Assembly: GCA_910583725.1 (NCBI GenBank)
Contig: CAJTXZ010000014.1
Span: 1 to 64,000 of the forward strand
Reading direction: 5' to 3'
Length of the DNA: 64,000 bases
Source of the DNA: an uncultured Vampirovibrio sp.
GTDB lineage: Bacteria; Cyanobacteriota; Vampirovibrionia; Gastranaerophilales; Gastranaerophilaceae
In this document: positions 60,938-64,000 of the stretch, piece after piece
Numbering within the stretch: the stretch's first letter is position 1
Layout: each line of letters starts with the position of its first letter
Notes under the pieces: model-generated
What the model saw: only the letters and a program-made list of their open reading frames with translations
What the model was told of the DNA's origin: nothing
Databases searched by the model: none
Made by a program: the position numbers and the translations under genes

Positions 60938-61063
60938 ATGGCTAAATGTTTAAATCCAAACTGTAAATGCATAAACTGTACTTGCGGGGAAAATTGCACA
61001 TGTGATGGCAGCAAATGCAATTGTCCTGATTGTAATGGTAATTCTAAAGAAAGCGCCGATTAA
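60938..61063 (+). CDS. Small cysteine-rich metallothionein
   Basis: A 41-residue protein with ten cysteines in CxC and CxxC clusters (KCIN, CTCGENCTC, CNCPDC) and no aromatic residue. This is the pattern of bacterial copper metallothioneins that chelate excess Cu(I) in the cytoplasm. AAGGAGA lies eight bases before the ATG at 60938. The gene is preceded by two CsoR-type operators and followed 57 bp later by a CsoR-like repressor gene, so copper-induced expression is expected. The metal is inferred from context. Confidence 0.8.
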   Translation: MAKCLNPNCKCINCTCGENCTCDGSKCNCPDCNGNSKESAD

Positions 61064-61120
61064 TAACTCTCAGATTTCATATGTAATATTCTGCATCCTG
61101 AAGGTGGTATAATAAACATT

Positions 61121-61414
61121 ATGAAAAATCATGACAATAAAAAAGACGCAGAATATCCCTGCCACAAAGCCCAAATTCCAAGACTCAACAGAGCTATCGG
61201 GCAGCTTGAAGGGGTTAAAAAAATGATTGAGGACAGAAGATATTGTCCTGATATCATAATTCAGCTAAAAGCGGCAAATTCTGCAATAAAACACATACAG
61301 AGCAATATACTTAAAGCTCATCTTGAACATTGTGTGGCAGAAACTTTTGATAATGACGAAGCTAAAGAAAAAATTGAAGAAATAAAGACACTGCTGGATA
61401 AAATGCAGGGATAG
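61121..61414 (+). CDS. csoR: CsoR-type copper-sensing repressor
   Basis: The product has 97 residues of the CsoR/RcnR/FrmR family. The Cu(I) triad is present with the correct spacing: Cys42, His67 and Cys71 (equivalent to Cys36, His61 and Cys65 of M. tuberculosis CsoR), and the second-shell Tyr41 and Glu87 also align. Copper binding should release DNA and induce the metallothionein. It lies 57 bp after the metallothionein gene. GAAGGTGG is upstream, and TATAAT (61108-61113) seven bases before the ATG may be a second promoter. Confidence 0.9.
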   Translation: MKNHDNKKDAEYPCHKAQIPRLNRAIGQLEGVKKMIEDRRYCPDIIIQLKAANSAIKHIQSNILKAHLEHCVAETFDNDEAKEKIEEIKTLLDKMQG

Positions 61415-61593
61415 TTTTTCTTAATTTTTTTATAATTTTTGTTTTGGATAAATAAATTCTGATTAATGCCTTTAGTGCGCTGTGTTTATGGAAATAATAA
61501 TCGACTTAAACATAAATATCAAGCTACTTATCAGCCTATAAAAATATTTTGAATATCCAGATGGCATAAAATGGTTTAATACAATAGTTTAAA

Positions 61594-61623
61594 TTGACTA
61601 ATTATTATTTATTAAATTATGTT
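61594..61623 (+). promoter_or_regulatory. Promoter of the alcohol dehydrogenase gene
   Basis: TTGACT (61594-61599), 18-base spacer, TATGTT (61618-61623), with the ATG at 61662 and AAAGGA in between. The gene has its own promoter. Confidence 0.55.
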
Positions 61624-61661
61624 ACAATTTCTTAAGATATTTTAATAGAAAGGATATTGCC

Positions 61662-62870
61662 ATGTGGGAAAAAGATGTAAAAATTGATGAAGTCAAAGAA
61701 ATTTTAACAAAATCAAAGGTGTATTTTGGCGTTGGCGCCATCAAAAAAATTGATGAAATTTCTGCTGATTTAAAATCAAAAGGGATTGATAAAGTAATTG
61801 TTATTTCAGGAAAAGGTGCATACAAAATAACAGGGGCTTGGGATTATGTTGAAGCTGCGCTCAAAAAGCACGAGATTGGCTATGTTAACTTTGCAAAAGT
61901 AACTCCAAACCCGACAACCGATGGAATAGATGAAGCAGCTAAAATGGCGCTTGAATTTGGCGCAAAGGCAGTTATTGCAATTGGCGGCGGAAGCGCTATT
62001 GATACAGGAAAAAGCGTTGCAATTTTGATGGAATATCCTGATAAAACAGGGGCTGAGCTTTATGAATACAAATTTGACCCGACAAAAGCTGCACCTATTG
62101 TTGCAATAAACTTAACCCACGGTACAGGAACCGAAGTAAACCGTTTTGCTGTTGCAACACTTTTAGAGAAAAATTATAAACCTGCAATTGCCTATGACTG
62201 CATATATCCTACATATTCAATTGATGATCCTGCCTTAATGACAAAATTGTCTGCTAATCAAACCCTGTATGTTTCAGTAGATGCGATAAACCATGTTGTT
62301 GAAGGCGCAACATCAAAAGTGGCTTCGCCGTATGCTGTCACACTTGCAAAAGAAACTATTCGCCTTGTTGCAAAATATCTGCCCGATGCAATCAAAAACC
62401 CAGAGGATTTAACTGCAAGATATTTCTTACTTTATGCTTCGCTTTTGGGCGGAATAGGCTTTGATAACGGGCTTTTACACTATACCCACGCGCTTGAGCA
62501 CCCTCTGAGTGCCATTAAGCCTGATTTATCACACGGGCTTGGCCTTGCAATGCTTTTGCCCTCTGTAATTAACTGTATTTACAAAGATAAGGCTGCAACT
62601 CTTGCTGATATATTAGAGCCTATTGTGCCAAACCTGAAAGGTGAAGCAGACGAAGCTAAAAAAGCTGCAGAAGGTGTTCAAAAGTGGCTGTTTGACATCG
62701 GAATTAAAGAAAAGCTTGAAGATTTAGGCTTTAAGGTAGACGATGTTGAAAAACTATCAAAACTTGCATTTGAAACCCCTTCGCTTGGAATGCTTTTAGG
62801 GCTTGCGCCGAATGAAGCCACAGAAGAGACTGTGTGCAGCATATATCAAACATCCATGAAAGCAATTTAA
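61662..62870 (+). CDS. Iron-containing alcohol dehydrogenase
   Basis: The product has 402 residues (group III Fe-ADH). Seen: KVYFGVGAIKKIDEI near 23, the nucleotide loop AIGGGSAIDTGKSVAIL near 108, DAINHVVEGATSKVASPYA (metal Asp/His) and LHYTHALEHPLSAIKPDLSHG (metal His). It reduces aldehydes to alcohols with NAD(P)H. With the 2-oxo-acid decarboxylase at 59068 it could complete a pyruvate-to-ethanol pathway that regenerates NAD. An AAAGGA site is eight bases from the ATG, and a terminator follows at 62890. Confidence 0.93.
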   Translation: MWEKDVKIDEVKEILTKSKVYFGVGAIKKIDEISADLKSKGIDKVIVISGKGAYKITGAWDYVEAALKKHEIGYVNFAKVTPNPTTDGIDEAAKMALEFGAKAVIAIGGGSAIDTGKSVAILMEYPDKTGAELYEYKFDPTKAAPIVAINLTHGTGTEVNRFAVATLLEKNYKPAIAYDCIYPTYSIDDPALMTKLSANQTLYVSVDAINHVVEGATSKVASPYAVTLAKETIRLVAKYLPDAIKNPEDLTARYFLLYASLLGGIGFDNGLLHYTHALEHPLSAIKPDLSHGLGLAMLLPSVINCIYKDKAATLADILEPIVPNLKGEADEAKKAAEGVQKWLFDIGIKEKLEDLGFKVDDVEKLSKLAFETPSLGMLLGLAPNEATEETVCSIYQTSMKAI

Positions 62871-62889
62871 CCAATATTATAAATTTACT

Positions 62890-62919
62890 AGCAGCAGATG
62901 GAATCATCTGCTGCTTTTT
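62890..62919 (+). terminator. Strong terminator after the alcohol dehydrogenase
   Basis: AGCAGCAGATG (62890-62900) and CATCTGCTGCT (62905-62915) form an 11-bp stem with a GAAT loop, then T residues. Confidence 0.92.
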
Positions 62920-63006
62920 GTTGCCAGTTTTTCTGTTCATTCTGAACTTTATCTTTCTTCTTTTGTTTAAAGGTGTGTAAGGCTTTTATAAAAGAAAGGA
63001 AGGAAA

Positions 63007-63549
63007 ATGAATATAGTTGAACCTATAAAGAGCAGGATTGAAATTAAGAAAGTAGAAGTAATTTTAGCCCAAAGCAGTGCGCGAGACCTGCTTATGTTTG
63101 TCATGGGAACAAACAGCGGGCTTCGAATCTCAGATATATTGTCATTTAACATAAGAGATGTAAAAGATAAGGATTTTATAACGGTTACAGAAAAGAAAAC
63201 ACATAAGAGAAAAGTTTTTCCCGTAAACGATAAACTTAAAATGCTTATTAAAAATTTCATACAAAACAAGAATGATAACGAACCGTTATTTAAATCAAGA
63301 TATGGCAGAAGACTCGATAGAACAAGAGCTTACAGGATAATAAATATGGCTTGCAAACAGGCGGGGATAAAGGGCAAAATCGGCACTCACACGCTTCGAA
63401 AGACATTTGGATATCACCATTATAAAAAATTTAAGGATATTGCAATTCTTCAAAAAATTTTTAACCATTATTCAGAAAGCACAACTTTAAGATATATAGG
63501 AATAGAACAAGATGAAATTAACAAAAGCTATGAATGTTTTGTGCTGTGA
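63007..63549 (+). CDS. Tyrosine recombinase (catalytic-domain-only integrase)
   Basis: The product has 180 residues. The full catalytic set is present: Arg40 (SGLRISD), Lys64, His128 and Arg131 (HTLRKTFG), His154 (FNHYSES) and the nucleophile Tyr163 (LRYIG). The usual N-terminal core-binding domain is missing, as in some compact recombinases of phase switches and phages. It precedes a perfect 28-bp inverted repeat flanking 165 bp and a surface-type gene, suggesting it flips this segment. The start ATG has AAAGGAAGGAAA upstream. Confidence 0.88.
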   Translation: MNIVEPIKSRIEIKKVEVILAQSSARDLLMFVMGTNSGLRISDILSFNIRDVKDKDFITVTEKKTHKRKVFPVNDKLKMLIKNFIQNKNDNEPLFKSRYGRRLDRTRAYRIINMACKQAGIKGKIGTHTLRKTFGYHHYKKFKDIAILQKIFNHYSESTTLRYIGIEQDEINKSYECFVL

Positions 63550-63560
63550 AATTAAAGCAT

Positions 63561-63588
63561 TTTGTGCAACATAATAACAAATGTGTTG
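63561..63588 (+). repeat. 28-bp inverted repeat, left recombination site candidate
   Basis: Starts TTTGTGCAACATAATAACAA and is the exact reverse complement of 63754-63781. This site also has near-symmetrical arms (TGTGCAACA ... TGTTGCACA-type), as expected for a tyrosine recombinase core site. Confidence 0.85.
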
Positions 63589-63596
63589 CACAACAT

Positions 63597-63624
63597 TAAG
63601 ACTTCCTGATATCAGGAAGTCTTA
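63597..63624. terminator. Perfect 28-bp palindrome, probable bidirectional transcription stop
   Basis: TAAGACTTCCTGAT is followed immediately by its reverse complement, with short A/T tails. It lies inside the segment bounded by the inverted repeats, close to its left end. Confidence 0.6.
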
Positions 63625-63691
63625 GAATTTTACAAAAAGAATCTTGCCAAAATAAATAGAAAAATGCTTATTAAGATTGATTAAGATACGG

Positions 63692-63697
63692 TGTCAA
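63692..63697 (-). promoter_or_regulatory. Consensus -35 hexamer pointing leftward inside the invertible segment
   Basis: TTGACA on the minus strand is followed 16-17 bases on by CTTAAT/TTAATA. In the present orientation it points away from the downstream gene; inversion would point it toward that gene. The -10 is weak. An extended -10-like TGGTAAAAT at 63721-63729 faces right. Confidence 0.35.
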
Positions 63698-63753
63698 AAT
63701 GCGCATTATTCATAAGTTTGTGGTAAAATTGCATAAGGATTTATGCATAATTA

Positions 63754-63781
63754 CAACACATTTGTTATTATGTTGCACAAA
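63754..63781 (-). repeat. 28-bp inverted repeat, right recombination site candidate
   Basis: The perfect reverse complement of 63561-63588. It lies 55 bases before the start of the truncated gene at 63837. Confidence 0.85.
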
Positions 63782-63836
63782 AAAAATGAAAGCAAAGCCC
63801 GTAAAACGCAGTATAGCTTAATGAAACGGAAAAAGC

Positions 63837-64000
63837 ATGAAATTATTTTATAAAGAAAAATCTGGCAATAGAAGAATATTGCATATTTTGGGATTAAAAA
63901 TCAAATACAATAAACCCCCTGGCATGAAAACGCAAAACAATAAAACATATGAAGACCGCTTGAATGCTGATGAATGGGCTAGTTTATATAATATTGAACA
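63837..64000 (+). CDS. Truncated gene at the window edge, N-terminus like cell-surface glycosyltransferases
   Basis: The first 54 codons read MKLFYKEKSGNRRILHILGL then KIKYNKPPG and continue past the window end. The RRIxxILGLKIKYxK pattern is common at the start of polysaccharide glycosyltransferases and related LPS/capsule enzymes, so that is my tentative guess; no catalytic motif is yet visible. It lies just downstream of the inverted-repeat switch. The start has only a weak site (ACGGAAAAAG). Confidence 0.5.
   Translation, partial: MKLFYKEKSGNRRILHILGLKIKYNKPPGMKTQNNKTYEDRLNADEWASLYNIE

Overview
The window reads as chromosome from a low-GC, Gram-negative-type, fermentative bacterium. LptB and an LptF/G-family permease imply an outer membrane with LPS. 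Several proteins of unknown function start with a short N-I-[NS]-F motif, MurT is present, and the sigma factor is RpoD-like. This combination is what I would expect from the gut non-photosynthetic sisters of cyanobacteria (Gastranaerophilales/Vampirovibrionia, 'Melainabacteria'). That assignment is an inference; no ribosomal RNA is present to confirm it.

Layout. 1-2.5 kb: two small unknown genes and an orphan murT. 2.5-16 kb: two giant glycine-rich prepilin-like proteins (3478-6483 and 12802-15756) flank a GH57 amylase, an 'INFG' protein, rarA and a sugar-binding lipoprotein. 16-24.5 kb: an acyltransferase, then a minus-strand operon dnaN-thrB-skp-mnmG with a possible replication origin upstream of dnaN, then comF and thiG. 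24.5-31 kb: queA, dnaB, a small AbrB-type regulator, radA and an isolated FliI/SctN-type ATPase. 31-38 kb: a 692-residue 'ISF' protein, rpoD, rlmB and a PilM/N fusion followed by PilO. 38-42 kb: a radical SAM protein, SRP RNA, a DnaQ-like exonuclease and a T-depleted putative RNA gene. 42-49.6 kb: GH38 mannosidase and an lptB-lptG-led operon. 49.7-57.4 kb: a helicase with an embedded nuclease-like insert, tRNA-Ala with tRNA-derived repeats, and an accessory cluster (PIN_8 protein, three-TM membrane protein, DNA methyltransferase). 57.4-63 kb: a putative C-rich sRNA, a pyruvate/indolepyruvate decarboxylase, a copper metallothionein-csoR pair and an iron alcohol dehydrogenase. 63-64 kb: a tyrosine recombinase beside a perfect 28-bp inverted repeat in front of a truncated cell-surface-type gene.

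How the genes work together. The decarboxylase and the alcohol dehydrogenase could form a pyruvate-to-ethanol branch. The metallothionein and CsoR form a copper-stress module with visible operators. PilM/N-PilO and the two prepilin-like proteins point to a type IV pilus or type II-like assembly system with unusual glycine-rich fibres. GH57 and GH38 suggest glycan or glycogen turnover.

The strongest candidates for undescribed biology are: (1) the recombinase/inverted-repeat switch at 63.0-63.8 kb; (2) the T-depleted transcription unit at 41.87-42.1 kb; (3) the 100-bp tRNA-derived repeats at 53.67-53.95 kb; (4) the giant glycine-rich prepilins; and (5) a recurring TATAAT-N6/7-ATG arrangement that suggests leaderless mRNAs.
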